A stretch of DNA of 64,000 nucleotides from Neobacillus ginsengisoli (GCF_030813055.1 NZ_JAUSTW010000005.1:186001-250000), one strand, 5' to 3'; counted from the first letter of the stretch, positions 26,207 through 34,837 are shown. The notes: generated from the letters alone by a model not told the origin. Numbers and translations are program-made.

Positions 26207-26725
26207 ATGAATGTCAATATTCGTGCTATTCAAATCCAGGATGCTAAGGGAATCCATCGTATTTATACACAAGAGGCTGTTCTTCAATACATGGTTTTTC
26301 TTCCAAGTATGCGAGTGGACGCAGTAGAAAATAGAATTAGGAATTTGGGTCCAAACCAATTTGAATTTGTTGCTGAAATTGATGGCAACGTTGTTGGATT
26401 TGTAGGCTTAACCCAGGGGCAAGGTCGAAGGTCGCATGCAGGAGATCTATTCATTGGAGTTGACAGTGAATATCATAACAAGGGTATCGGGAAGGCGCTA
26501 TTAACAAAAATGCTGGATCTTGCTGATAATTGGCTCATGCTTGAAAGGGTTGAACTTGGTGTGCTCACCATAAACCCCGGAGCTAAAGCACTGTATGAAA
26601 AGTTTGGATTCGCCGTAGAGGGTGTTAGAAAAGGTAGTTTAAAAACGGGTGGCAAGTTTATTAATGAAATCATCATGAGTCGATTCCGTCCCAACGGACT
26701 TCTCGCAAATGCTTTGTCATTATAA
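26207..26725 (+). CDS. GNAT-family N-acetyltransferase
   Basis: 172 residues, RimJ/SpeG-like. Acetyl-CoA motif HAGDLFIGVDSEYHNKGIGKAL near residue 76-97, then TINPGAKALYEKFGF. Start ATG 26207 with AGGGGTGG just upstream; a frame from 26156 has no ribosome site. Putative amine acetyltransferase; substrate unknown. Confidence 0.88.
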   Translation: MNVNIRAIQIQDAKGIHRIYTQEAVLQYMVFLPSMRVDAVENRIRNLGPNQFEFVAEIDGNVVGFVGLTQGQGRRSHAGDLFIGVDSEYHNKGIGKALLTKMLDLADNWLMLERVELGVLTINPGAKALYEKFGFAVEGVRKGSLKTGGKFINEIIMSRFRPNGLLANALSL

Positions 26726-26741
26726 CTAAAGGAAAAAATGT

Positions 26742-26778
26742 ATAACCGCTAGGAACAAACATCCCGGCGGTTATTTAT
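26742..26778 (+). terminator. intrinsic terminator
   Basis: ATAACCGC and GCGGTTAT with a 17-nt loop, followed by TTATTT. Confidence 0.7.
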
Positions 26779-26839
26779 TTGAATTATCCTGTTTAATAAC
26801 ATAAGTTTTATTATAAAAGAAGATTACTTACTCACTGCT

Positions 26840-27094
26840 TTAAACTGATTTTTTTGGTGTATATTCACTGATCCAAGCTTGTTTAGTATTTTCGGAAGTA
26901 AATTCTGTAAGTTCAGAAATTGACGGAGGATAGGGACTTTTTCGAATATGTACTAAAAGTTTGGCCATTACTTTATCGAATTCCATCTCAGAACAATATT
27001 GAAACCAATAGGATACCGTCTCATCCTTTGTCATGCAATAGGAATAAACCGTTTCAATTAACACCAAAATCTTGAGAACCTCTTTTTTCGTCAA
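26840..27094 (-). CDS. helicase-loader-inhibitor-like (phage G39P-type) small protein
   Basis: 84 residues. The pattern LTKKEVLKILVLIETVY, then W...L/M.FDK.M.KL..HI...PYPPSISEL, matches the N-terminal domain of phage SPP1 G39P-type loaders/inhibitors of the replicative helicase. No other phage gene is adjacent, so it is either a domesticated or stray gene. GGGAGGAGGGG is followed by TTG 27094 at proper spacing, so I place the start there and not at ATG 27112. Confidence 0.65.
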   Translation of the reverse strand: MTKKEVLKILVLIETVYSYCMTKDETVSYWFQYCSEMEFDKVMAKLLVHIRKSPYPPSISELTEFTSENTKQAWISEYTPKKSV

Positions 27095-27248
27095 GCCAGC
27101 CCCTCCTCCCATTCACAAAATAGCCTCTCCACACATTCTGTCATTCATTCTTAATTAGAATATAAGGATTTTTGTCGCTTGGAAAATAACTCCTAAATAT
27201 TTCTTTTGTTCACTTTGTTATAATAAGGAACATCTAGGAGTGGAAATT

Positions 27249-28067
27249 ATGAAAATTTTTAAATACATGATTGTTTTTGTCGTGATCATTGCTTTTGGTG
27301 TTTCTGCATGGATTTATTATCCGCAATATCAAATTAATAAAATGAAAAAACAAGCTGATTCTGTAAACACCTACGCTTCAAAAGTCTCATATATCAATTA
27401 TTTTCGAAACTCAAAAGAACCCCAAATTTATCATCTGGGGTTGGGAGATTCTGTTATTCGCGGTGTGGGTGCCCGACAAAATGAGGATTTAGTCTTTCAA
27501 TTTTCAAACAAATTAGAAATCAAAATTCATAAAAAGGTTGTATTCCAAAATGAAGGAATTAATGGAATTACAAGTAGTGAATTAAAGTCACTTGTCCAAC
27601 AAGGCAGGTTTGACGAGGAAATCAAAAAGGCAGATATTGTAACGATTAATGTTGGCGGCAATGATATTTTACGGGTTGCAAAGGGTTGGAACTTCCATAA
27701 CGTTTTCCAAACATTTGATCAATTACAATCCACCTTTTCAAATAATCTGAAAGTAATATCAGCGAGAATTAATGATCTAAATCCAAAAGCCACCATCGTG
27801 TTCTTAGCATTGTATAATCCATTATCTCCATCCAATCAAATGTATTCCTTATCGAATAAATTGCTGCCAAATTGGAATCTAAAAATATATGAGGTTGCGA
27901 ATCACTCCCCTTCCTCCATCGTAGTAGAAACAACGAGTGTGATTAACGGTGACAATCCGCAAAACTTATCTTCTGATGGAGTCCATCCCAATTCGGCGGG
28001 ATATTCGGCCATTTCTGAGCAAATGATTTATCAGTTTAAACATCAAAATAGAAAAACATCAATATAA
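27249..28067 (+). CDS. SGNH/GDSL-type esterase, membrane-anchored
   Basis: 272 residues. One N-terminal TM (residues 5-22), then an SGNH hydrolase: block I HLGLGDSVIRGVG (catalytic Ser near 68), block II NEGINGITSSEL, block III VNVGGND-like NVGGND near 135, block V DGVHPNSAGY (Asp/His) near 248. Similar to B. subtilis YpmR. Acts outside the membrane on ester bonds. Start ATG 27249; the GTG at 27240 is in the GGAGTGG ribosome site. Confidence 0.9.
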   Translation: MKIFKYMIVFVVIIAFGVSAWIYYPQYQINKMKKQADSVNTYASKVSYINYFRNSKEPQIYHLGLGDSVIRGVGARQNEDLVFQFSNKLEIKIHKKVVFQNEGINGITSSELKSLVQQGRFDEEIKKADIVTINVGGNDILRVAKGWNFHNVFQTFDQLQSTFSNNLKVISARINDLNPKATIVFLALYNPLSPSNQMYSLSNKLLPNWNLKIYEVANHSPSSIVVETTSVINGDNPQNLSSDGVHPNSAGYSAISEQMIYQFKHQNRKTSI

Positions 28068-28068
28068 A

Positions 28069-28097
28069 ACGAAGGAGAGCAACTCTCCTTCGTTCTT
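28069..28097. terminator. bidirectional terminator
   Basis: ACGAAGGAGAG and CTCTCCTTCGT are perfect 11-bp arms with a 3-nt loop between two convergent genes. Confidence 0.88.
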
Positions 28098-28110
28098 TAA
28101 AAGGTTAAAT

Positions 28111-29010
28111 TTAAAATACAATCGTTTTATTTCCGTGAACGATAATCCGATCCTCTAAGTGCCACTTTACCGCCCTGCCAAGAACACTTCGCTCTACCGT
28201 ACGGCCGATTTTCTTTAATTCCTCCACATTGTCACGATGGTCAACACGGTGTATATCCTGTTCAATAATTGGTCCTTCATCGAGATCGTTGGTAACGTAA
28301 TGAGAAGTCGCTCCAATCAATTTTACCCCGCGATGGTAGGCGCGTTCATATGGCTTTGCCCCGACAAACGCAGGAAGGAAGGAATGATGGATATTAATGA
28401 TTTGGTTCGGATATTGTTTCACAAAATTCGGTGTTAAGATTTGCATATAACGGGCAAGGACAATTAAATCGATATCGTATTCAGCTAATAGCTGTTGATG
28501 TCTTTCTTCTGCTTCCATCCTATTTTCTTTACTTGCCGGTATGTAATAGAATGGAATCTCTAATCTTTCTGCCTCTACCCGGGCATCTTCATGGTTACTG
28601 ATAATTAATGCCACATCAGTCAAAAGGTCACCGCTTTGCCATTCCCACAAAAGCTCACGTAAACAATGAAGCTCCTTTGAAACAAAGATGGCTGTCTTTT
28701 TGATTTCATAGGCATAGGTAAAGGACCATTCCATTGAGAAGGACTGAGCAATATCTTCAAATTGACTCTCCATTGCAGCAGATTTTTGTCTTAAGTCAGG
28801 GCATTCAAAGACAATTCTTATAAAAAAAGTTCCTCCCTGAGGATTTGTCGAATATTGGCTTGACTCGATAATATTCGCATCTTTTTCATATAAAAAGCGT
28901 GAGACAGCCGCAACAATACCCGGGGCATCAGGACAGTTAATTAATAAACGACCCCTATTTTGATTTTGTGCTTGATAATTTTTAATTCTTTCTTCTACAT
29001 AACCTATCAC
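28111..29010 (-). CDS. purU: formyltetrahydrofolate deformylase PurU
   Basis: 299 residues. An N-terminal ACT domain (LLINCPDAPGIVAAVS, residues 22-37) and a formyltransferase-like catalytic domain with IINIHHSFLPAF near 215-226, GAKPYERAYHRGVKLIGATSHYV and DEGPIIEQD. It hydrolyses 10-formyl-THF to THF and formate. The GTG start follows GAGG by 8 nt. A formate dehydrogenase lies 1.5 kb away, which fits a shared C1 context but not one operon. Confidence 0.96.
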   Translation of the reverse strand: MIGYVEERIKNYQAQNQNRGRLLINCPDAPGIVAAVSRFLYEKDANIIESSQYSTNPQGGTFFIRIVFECPDLRQKSAAMESQFEDIAQSFSMEWSFTYAYEIKKTAIFVSKELHCLRELLWEWQSGDLLTDVALIISNHEDARVEAERLEIPFYYIPASKENRMEAEERHQQLLAEYDIDLIVLARYMQILTPNFVKQYPNQIINIHHSFLPAFVGAKPYERAYHRGVKLIGATSHYVTNDLDEGPIIEQDIHRVDHRDNVEELKKIGRTVERSVLGRAVKWHLEDRIIVHGNKTIVF

Positions 29011-29226
29011 TTTTATTTCCTCAATTCTACAACTTTTTTACCATTATACAGAAAGTTCTCAATAAGATGAATCTTTTTTTGTGATTATCGCGAAAAAATT
29101 TTTCATCATTTCCTATCCAAGCAGCTTCAGGCAGATATGTTTGATTCAAAGAAATTTCATTCAAAAAGGTAATATTTTCTTGGTTGGTTTCATAAAATGG
29201 AATATATGTTCGTATAAAAGGAGAGG

Positions 29227-29634
29227 ATGTTGTTGAAAAACAATGATTCTTTGATTACAGGAGAAATGTTGCGCAGATATTACGAACTAAATAAGAAGAA
29301 AAAAGAAATTGAGGTAGAGATGAATGAATTAAAAGATGTATTCCATCAATATTTTGATAAATTAATAGGTTCTAATGATAAAGGGGAAATGACGATTAAT
29401 GGCTACAAACTGCAAAGACAGATGAGAAAAACAGAGAAATATAATGAAGAAGTCACGATTAAAAGGTTAGAGGAATTGCAAATGAATGATCTCATTCAGG
29501 TGGTTAAAAAACCGGATGATCGTAAAATCAAATCAGCTCTTAATCTGGGATTATTGAATGAAAAGCATTTAGAGGGCTGTCTGATAACGACTTACTCCCC
29601 GGCGATTTCAGTAAAAACCTTAACACCAAGATAA
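29227..29634 (+). CDS. hypothetical coiled-coil protein
   Basis: About 133-135 residues. Residues 8-45 are helical and charged (YYELNKKKKEIEVEMNELK), the rest mixed. Gam- or phage-accessory-like in feel, but I do not recognise the family. AAAGGAGAGG lies directly before ATG 29227, so the following TTG at 29233 may be the true start. A good terminator follows. Coding is likely from codon use and signals. Confidence 0.65.
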   Translation: MLLKNNDSLITGEMLRRYYELNKKKKEIEVEMNELKDVFHQYFDKLIGSNDKGEMTINGYKLQRQMRKTEKYNEEVTIKRLEELQMNDLIQVVKKPDDRKIKSALNLGLLNEKHLEGCLITTYSPAISVKTLTPR

Positions 29635-29643
29635 TTGCTTTAA

Positions 29644-29690
29644 ATAATAATCCCCTATTCCACTAAGGATACGGGGATTATTATTCTTTT
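29644..29690 (+). terminator. terminator of the 29227 gene
   Basis: AATAATAATCCCC and GGGGATTATTATT pair, followed by CTTTT. It overlaps the stop codon of the fdhD relic on the other strand. Confidence 0.88.
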
Positions 29691-29821
29691 ATGATCCGTT
29701 TTGGATGAGTATAAACGTTAAGCGACTGATTTCGGATAAAACCAATGGTCGTGATCCCCAATTCTTCTGCTAGCTCTAAAGCCAGTTCGGTCGGTGCTGA
29801 TTTTTTACTAGTTTCATACTG
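29681..29821 (-). pseudogene. fdhD C-terminal remnant (formate dehydrogenase accessory protein)
   Basis: The minus strand encodes YETSKKSAPTELALELAEEL, then GITTIGFIRNQSLNVYTHP and a stop at 29681. SAPT..A..LAEELGIT..GF.R.....VYTHP is the conserved end of FdhD, the sulfurtransferase that activates the molybdenum cofactor of formate dehydrogenase. The remaining about 220 residues are missing; upstream is the DUF2294 gene. A relic beside an intact fdhF. Confidence 0.8.
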
Positions 29822-29827
29822 TTTTCC

Positions 29828-30175
29828 CTATGATGTGATGTTTTTATCAAACACAAACACAGACACGGCTATATCCTCTTTCACTTTAATATCTGAAAAA
29901 AGATGAATCAATTTGGCGCCAACAACCTTTTCCAAGCCTTCAGGAAGATTGACAGAATAAACTTCTTGAATCATTTTAGTTCTGGCCAGATGAACCATGT
30001 CCTTCCCGTCCGCTGTTTGCGATATGAATTTTTCAGTTGGCGTCAAATTTCCATAAAGAGTTGAAATCGCCATGTTCTCGGCAAATACGGTATGGATTCT
30101 TTCAGGACCTTTTCCAAATAAATCTTTTCGAAGCTTTCGAATAATATCATTAAATTCATGAACCATTTTAGACAT
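29828..30175 (-). CDS. DUF2294 protein (YrhF-like)
   Basis: 115 residues; DUF2294 pattern with GKGPERIHTVFAENMAISTLYGNLTPTEKFI. In B. subtilis the related yrhF lies with the yrhD-yrhE formate dehydrogenase genes, and here it is divergent from fdhF. The role is unknown, probably linked to formate metabolism. No clear signal peptide. Confidence 0.85.
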   Translation of the reverse strand: MSKMVHEFNDIIRKLRKDLFGKGPERIHTVFAENMAISTLYGNLTPTEKFISQTADGKDMVHLARTKMIQEVYSVNLPEGLEKVVGAKLIHLFSDIKVKEDIAVSVFVFDKNITS

Positions 30176-30293
30176 GCCTAAATCCCCCGTATTGATTTGA
30201 AAATTATAATGAGTAATTAACTTTTAATAATAAAACATCATTTTAAAAAAATAAATAAATAAATAACGAAAACTTTTAATTTTCAGTATTTAT

Positions 30294-30322
30294 TGCGAAT
30301 ATTTCATGTAAACGCTATAATA
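30294..30322 (+). promoter_or_regulatory. SigA promoter of fdhF
   Basis: TTGCGA, 17 bp, TATAAT. Transcription would start near 30329, leaving a leader of about 180 nt before fdhF. Confidence 0.75.
30308..30321 (+). promoter_or_regulatory. candidate CcpA cre site over the fdhF promoter
   Basis: TGTAAACGCTATAA fits the cre pattern TGWAANCGNTNWCA at most positions and covers the -10 box, so carbon catabolite repression is plausible. Confidence 0.5.
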
Positions 30323-30419
30323 ATAGTGTTAAAGATGGAATCGATATATAGACTGTATTGTCTCTATCATGTTGTCCGTAAAATTGGATTGGTTTATTTG
30401 CAAGGACTGCTGATACACT

Positions 30420-30483
30420 ACTCCACCATGAACTCATACTGCCTGTTTAAGAGGTATGTGTCTTCATGGTGGAGTTTTTTATT
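30420..30483 (+). terminator. leader terminator upstream of fdhF
   Basis: ACTCCACCATGAA (30420-30432) pairs perfectly with TTCATGGTGGAGT (30463-30475), with an inner CATAC/GTATG stem and six T after it. It lies between the fdhF promoter and start codon, so expression must pass it: an attenuator or the end of an upstream RNA. Confidence 0.85.
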
Positions 30484-30508
30484 TTCCTAAATGGAGGAGG
30501 CCATAGCC

Positions 30509-33445
30509 ATGGACGTTAACATCGTGAATATTACAATCGATAACAAAAAATATACGGCAAAGTCAGGTTCAACGATCTTGGAAATCATCAATCAAAACGA
30601 GATCCCCCATCCACAAATTTGTTACGTTCCCGAAGTTGACCCAATCGAAACCTGTGACACTTGTATCGTCGAAGTGGATGGAAAGCTGGCACGGTCTTGT
30701 TCTACTACCGCTGTAAATGACATGAATATATCCCTTTCTTCCAAACGTGCTAAATCCGCACAAACAGAAGCAATGGACCGGTTATTAGAGAACCACTTGC
30801 TTTACTGTACGGTATGTGACAATAACAACGGAAATTGTAAATTGCATAATACCGTTGATTTAATGGAAATCGAGCACCAAAAATATCCTTATACCTTAAA
30901 AGCTGCCTCAACAGCCGTGGATATGTCACATCCCTTCTACCGCTATGACCCAAACCAATGTATTGCCTGCGGCCAATGTGTGGAAGTATGTCAAAACCTT
31001 CAGGTGAATGAAACGCTGGCCATTGACTGGAAGGCAGATCGTCCCCGTGTAATTTGGGATAACGGAGTTCAAATCAATGACTCCTCCTGTGTAGGCTGCG
31101 GTCAATGTGTCACGATATGCCCGTGTAACGCGCTAATGGAAAAATCGATGCTCGGTGAAGCGGGATTTATGACGGGACTGAAGAAGGACCTCCTTGAGCC
31201 AATGATTGATTTAGTAAAGGAGGTTGAACCGGGATATAGCGGAATTCTTGCGGTATCAGATATTGAAGCGGCCATGCGTGACACAAGGACGAAAAAAACA
31301 AAAACCGTTTGTACCTTTTGCGGCGTCGGCTGTTCTTTCGAGGTTTGGACCAAGGACCGAAAGATTCTTAAAGTACAGCCGTCCCATGATGCACCCGTAA
31401 ATGCGATCTCAACCTGCATTAAAGGAAAATTCGGCTGGGATTTCGTCAACAGTGAAGAGCGCCTCACAAAGCCGTTAATCCGTAAAAATGGTGCATTTGT
31501 GGAATCAACTTGGGCAGAAGCACTTGATTTAGTGGCAAGCAGATTAGGTTCCATTAAACAAGAATATGGACCAGGTTCTGTTGGATTTATTTCTTCGTCG
31601 AAAATTACCAATGAAGAAAACTATTTAATGCAAAAGTTAGCCAGACAGGTGTTTGAAACAAACAACGTAGATAACTGCTCGCGTTATTGTCAATCCCCCG
31701 CAACGGATGGATTATTCCGAACCGTTGGCATGGGCGGTGACGCCGGAACGATTAAAGATATTGCTAAAGCAGGACTTGTTATCATTATCGGCGCCAACCC
31801 GACAGAGGGTCATCCCGTTCTTGCTACTCGGGTAAAACGTGCCCATAAGCTTCATGGCCAAAAACTAATTGTTGCGGATCTTCGTAAACATGAAATGGCA
31901 GAACGTTCCGATATCTTTATCAGTCCAAAACAAGGAACTGACCAGGTGTGGCTGATGGCGGTATCGAAATACCTGATTGATCAAGGCTGGCATGACAAAG
32001 AATTCATCGAAGAAAATGTGCATTACTTCGAAGATTTCAAAAAGGTCCTTGAAAAATATACCCTTGAATACGCTGAGGAAATTACTGGAATTTCTTTAGA
32101 AACCTTGATTCAGGTAGCTGAATTGATTCGAGATGCAGACGGTACGTGCATTCTTTGGGGAATGGGCGTTACCCAAAATACAGGAGGCTCTGATACCTCT
32201 GCAGCGATTTCAAACCTTCTTCTTGCCACGGGAAACTATCGCCGTCCTGGCGCAGGTGGCTACCCGCTGCGCGGACATAATAATGTCCAGGGCGCTTGCG
32301 ATATGGGAACCCTGCCAGGCTGGCTTCCGGGATATCAACACGTTACTGATGACATTGCTCGCGAAAAATTTGAAAAGGAATACGGCGTAAAGATTGATGG
32401 ACTACCGGGACTGGACAATATTCAAATGCTTCATGAGGTTGAAAAAGGCTCCATGAAAGCAATGTATTTAATCGGAGAGGATATGGCTTTGGTCGACTCC
32501 AATGCTAATTATGTTCATGAAGTGTTATCCAGCCTTGATTTCTTTGTAGTTCAGGATATTTTCTTTTCGAGAACGGCTCAATATGCGGATGTCATTTTGC
32601 CTGCAGCCCCTTCACTTGAAAAAGAAGGAACCTTTACCAATACCGAGCGACGTGTCCAAAGATTGTATCAAGCACTCCCGACGCTGGGAGATTCCAAGCC
32701 TGACTGGTGGATCGTCCAAGAAATCGCCAACCATTTAGGTGCGGGTTGGAGCTACAAGCATCCAAGCAATATCTTTGCGGAAATGGCCAGCCTCACCCCT
32801 CTTTTCGGAGATGCGAGTTATGAGGTTCTTGCGGGTTGGAACAGCTTTTTATGGGGGAGCCACGAAGGAGTTAGTACCCCGCTTCTTTATGTAGACGGAT
32901 TTAATTTTCCTGATAAAAAAGCTCGGTTTGCTCTATCAGATTGGGTTGTCCCTGCTGAATTCCCGGAAGAATACGACCTTCATATCAACAATGGGCGGAT
33001 GCTTGAGCACTTCCATGAAGGAAATTTAACAAACAAATCAAAAGGAATTCAAGCTAAGGTACCTCAAGTGTTCGTTGAAGTATCACCTGAGCTTGCGAAA
33101 GAACGCGGCCTACAGGATGGTTCCCTTGTCCGCTTAGTCTCCCCTTTTGGTGCACTGAAATTAAATGCACTGGTGACCGACCGAGTCAAGGCTAATGAGC
33201 TTTATCTACCGATGAATTCAGTGGATAAAGATTCTGCGATTAATTTTTTGACAGGCCCGGCGAAGGATGTTCGGACAAATACTCCAGCTTATAAGCAAAC
33301 AAAGGTACGAATGGAAGTATTAAGCGTAACCGGTGAACAGCCACTTCCGAAAACGAACCCTCGTAACAAAAACCGCTTCCCGCAAAATGGTGTGGAAGTC
33401 GAACAAAAGTGGAAGCGTCCGGGTTACGTTCAGTTAACAGACTAA
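30509..33445 (+). CDS. fdhF: formate dehydrogenase alpha subunit (molybdopterin, YrhE/FdhF type)
   Basis: 978 residues. In order: a 2Fe-2S ferredoxin domain (Cys in QICYVP, ETCDTC, ARSCS), a His-Cys3 iron-sulfur site (HLLYCTVCDNNNGNC), two 4Fe-4S motifs (CIACGQCVEVC, CVGCGQCVTICPC), then the molybdopterin oxidoreductase domain starting CTFCGVGC, with catalytic Cys in NCSRYCQSPA instead of selenocysteine. Cytosolic; oxidises formate to CO2. Start ATG 30509 after GGAGG; the ATG at 30491 belongs to that ribosome site. It shares its transcript with the DUF1641 gene 14 bp later. Confidence 0.96.
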   Translation: MDVNIVNITIDNKKYTAKSGSTILEIINQNEIPHPQICYVPEVDPIETCDTCIVEVDGKLARSCSTTAVNDMNISLSSKRAKSAQTEAMDRLLENHLLYCTVCDNNNGNCKLHNTVDLMEIEHQKYPYTLKAASTAVDMSHPFYRYDPNQCIACGQCVEVCQNLQVNETLAIDWKADRPRVIWDNGVQINDSSCVGCGQCVTICPCNALMEKSMLGEAGFMTGLKKDLLEPMIDLVKEVEPGYSGILAVSDIEAAMRDTRTKKTKTVCTFCGVGCSFEVWTKDRKILKVQPSHDAPVNAISTCIKGKFGWDFVNSEERLTKPLIRKNGAFVESTWAEALDLVASRLGSIKQEYGPGSVGFISSSKITNEENYLMQKLARQVFETNNVDNCSRYCQSPATDGLFRTVGMGGDAGTIKDIAKAGLVIIIGANPTEGHPVLATRVKRAHKLHGQKLIVADLRKHEMAERSDIFISPKQGTDQVWLMAVSKYLIDQGWHDKEFIEENVHYFEDFKKVLEKYTLEYAEEITGISLETLIQVAELIRDADGTCILWGMGVTQNTGGSDTSAAISNLLLATGNYRRPGAGGYPLRGHNNVQGACDMGTLPGWLPGYQHVTDDIAREKFEKEYGVKIDGLPGLDNIQMLHEVEKGSMKAMYLIGEDMALVDSNANYVHEVLSSLDFFVVQDIFFSRTAQYADVILPAAPSLEKEGTFTNTERRVQRLYQALPTLGDSKPDWWIVQEIANHLGAGWSYKHPSNIFAEMASLTPLFGDASYEVLAGWNSFLWGSHEGVSTPLLYVDGFNFPDKKARFALSDWVVPAEFPEEYDLHINNGRMLEHFHEGNLTNKSKGIQAKVPQVFVEVSPELAKERGLQDGSLVRLVSPFGALKLNALVTDRVKANELYLPMNSVDKDSAINFLTGPAKDVRTNTPAYKQTKVRMEVLSVTGEQPLPKTNPRNKNRFPQNGVEVEQKWKRPGYVQLTD

Positions 33446-33459
33446 TGAGGAGGTATTGT

Positions 33460-33942
33460 ATGGCACAGCCCATTACAATCATAAAAAAAGAAATCCCAAC
33501 TGTGGAAGAACAAGCGGAACAAAAATTAGCTTCTTTAAAAATGCTCCTAACTGAAAATGAAGATGCATTAAATAAAATCATGGATATTGTCGGTGAATTA
33601 CATCAAAGCGGTGTCCTTGAAGCTGCCAATGCGATGCTTCAAACGAAGGAAGATATCGCTAAAATCGCCCTTCATCAAGTGAACCGTGAACCGGTCACAA
33701 ACTTTATCAATAACTTTTTAGGGGCGTCGGTGGCATTCACAAATTTCAAGCCGGAACAAACGACGAAACTCGTAAGCAGTGTTGCTTCAGGAATAGATGA
33801 AGGAAATAAATATGTACAAAGTAATAAAAAAGTGGGAATTTTGGATTTGATGAAGGTTTTAAACGATCCTGACATCAATCGGGCAATTGGTTTTGGAATA
33901 CACTTCCTTAAAGGGATGGGAAAGAGTTTAAAAGAGGAATAG
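33460..33942 (+). CDS. DUF1641 protein, formate dehydrogenase partner (YrhD-like)
   Basis: 160 residues, helical. DUF1641 proteins (B. subtilis YrhD/YjgD) are encoded next to FDH alpha subunits and are thought to be a second subunit. Visible features: EDALNKIMDIVGELHQSGVLEA and FINNFLGASVAFTN. AGGAGGT lies 8 nt before ATG 33460; a longer frame from 33409 overlaps the end of fdhF and has no ribosome site. Confidence 0.88.
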   Translation: MAQPITIIKKEIPTVEEQAEQKLASLKMLLTENEDALNKIMDIVGELHQSGVLEAANAMLQTKEDIAKIALHQVNREPVTNFINNFLGASVAFTNFKPEQTTKLVSSVASGIDEGNKYVQSNKKVGILDLMKVLNDPDINRAIGFGIHFLKGMGKSLKEE

Positions 33943-33978
33943 GTTTGATGAAAATTTAGTAGATTAACTGCAACTGGG

Positions 33979-34180
33979 TTTTCAAGGACAAAACCCAGCA
34001 AGTGGAAGGGAAAATTGTCTTTGAAATAGGCTTTCAAGGACAAAAACAGCCTAGGGATAAAGGGAAATGTCCTTGAAACTGGTTTTCAAGGACAAAATTT
34101 ACCATGACAACAGGGAAAGCGTCCTTCAAATTGATTTAGAAGGACAAAATCCTTGAGGTGCATTGGAATTTTGTCCTTCA
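33979..34180. repeat. array of four ~48-bp palindromic repeats
   Basis: Four tandem units about 52 bp apart, starting at about 33979, 34031, 34084 and 34135. Each opens with TTTCAAGGACAAAA (AGAAGGACAAAA in the last) and closes with an inverted arm GTCCTTGAAA, GTCTTTGAAA or GTCCTTCA, around a variable middle that often ends GGGAAA. The same family occurs at 61711-61808. The stretch 33943-34256 holds no gene. Confidence 0.85.
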
Positions 34181-34256
34181 TACTTATTCCTGTATTATGA
34201 TATTTTTGTAGCTAATAAGTGAATCCGATAACAAATTGATCCCGATCTTAACCTTT

Positions 34257-34625
34257 TTATACTAAAAATGCTCCTAATGCAACCATCGCTTTCTTCAGCG
34301 CTTGTTCATAGGCTTTATCCTTACCAATTACTGACCGGAAATCTGCCATATCTCGAACAGTAGAACGCCCTTCAATTTCATACCCATTATCAAAGATTAA
34401 AAGACAAATAGTTGATTTATCGCTCATTCGATGAAACTTCTTCTCAACTATCATTTCCTCTAGCTTTCTCCGTTTATCATCCTTAATCCCCGCCGTTCTC
34501 GAATAAGGGATGACGATATGGTCATACATATGAAGGTTCTTACATGTTACGATAAGAATATCTTCACCTTTATGCTCAACATTATTAATCTCTCCACATT
34601 TAGGACAAATACTTTCAATAACCAT
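34257..34625 (-). CDS. zinc-ribbon protein with Gp49/Acb2-like C-terminal domain
   Basis: 122 residues. The N-terminus is a zinc ribbon (CPKCGEINN...VTC, residues 8-27). The C-terminus (about 60-122) follows the phage gp49/66-like pattern: ST.CLL.F.NGYEIEGRS.V.D.ADF....G...AYEQAL.K...L.GAFL. From memory this is the type of fold used by some anti-CBASS cyclic-nucleotide sponges; no function is established for a zinc-ribbon fusion. GGGAGAGATGGGAT precedes ATG. Single gene, surrounded by repeats and gene-free DNA. Confidence 0.7.
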   Translation of the reverse strand: MVIESICPKCGEINNVEHKGEDILIVTCKNLHMYDHIVIPYSRTAGIKDDKRRKLEEMIVEKKFHRMSDKSTICLLIFDNGYEIEGRSTVRDMADFRSVIGKDKAYEQALKKAMVALGAFLV

Positions 34626-34837
34626 TATCCCATCTCTCCCTTTAGGTTCATTTCAATCTTACTGGGTAATCTGTTACTGATCAAAGGATTAATGCAAAAA
34701 GATTGGTCCTATTCTTTAGCAGTCACGGCTCCTTAAGAAAACAATTTTCAAATTGCGTTTACGTAATTTTTGAAATTTTCCTTATTTTATTACTATTTTT
34801 CAAATCGGTCAACCTACAAATTAATACACTTTTTCAA

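Noticed and set aside
33409..33459. Longer start for the DUF1641 gene
   Set aside because: It would overlap the end of fdhF; AGGAGGT directly before ATG 33460 decides the start.
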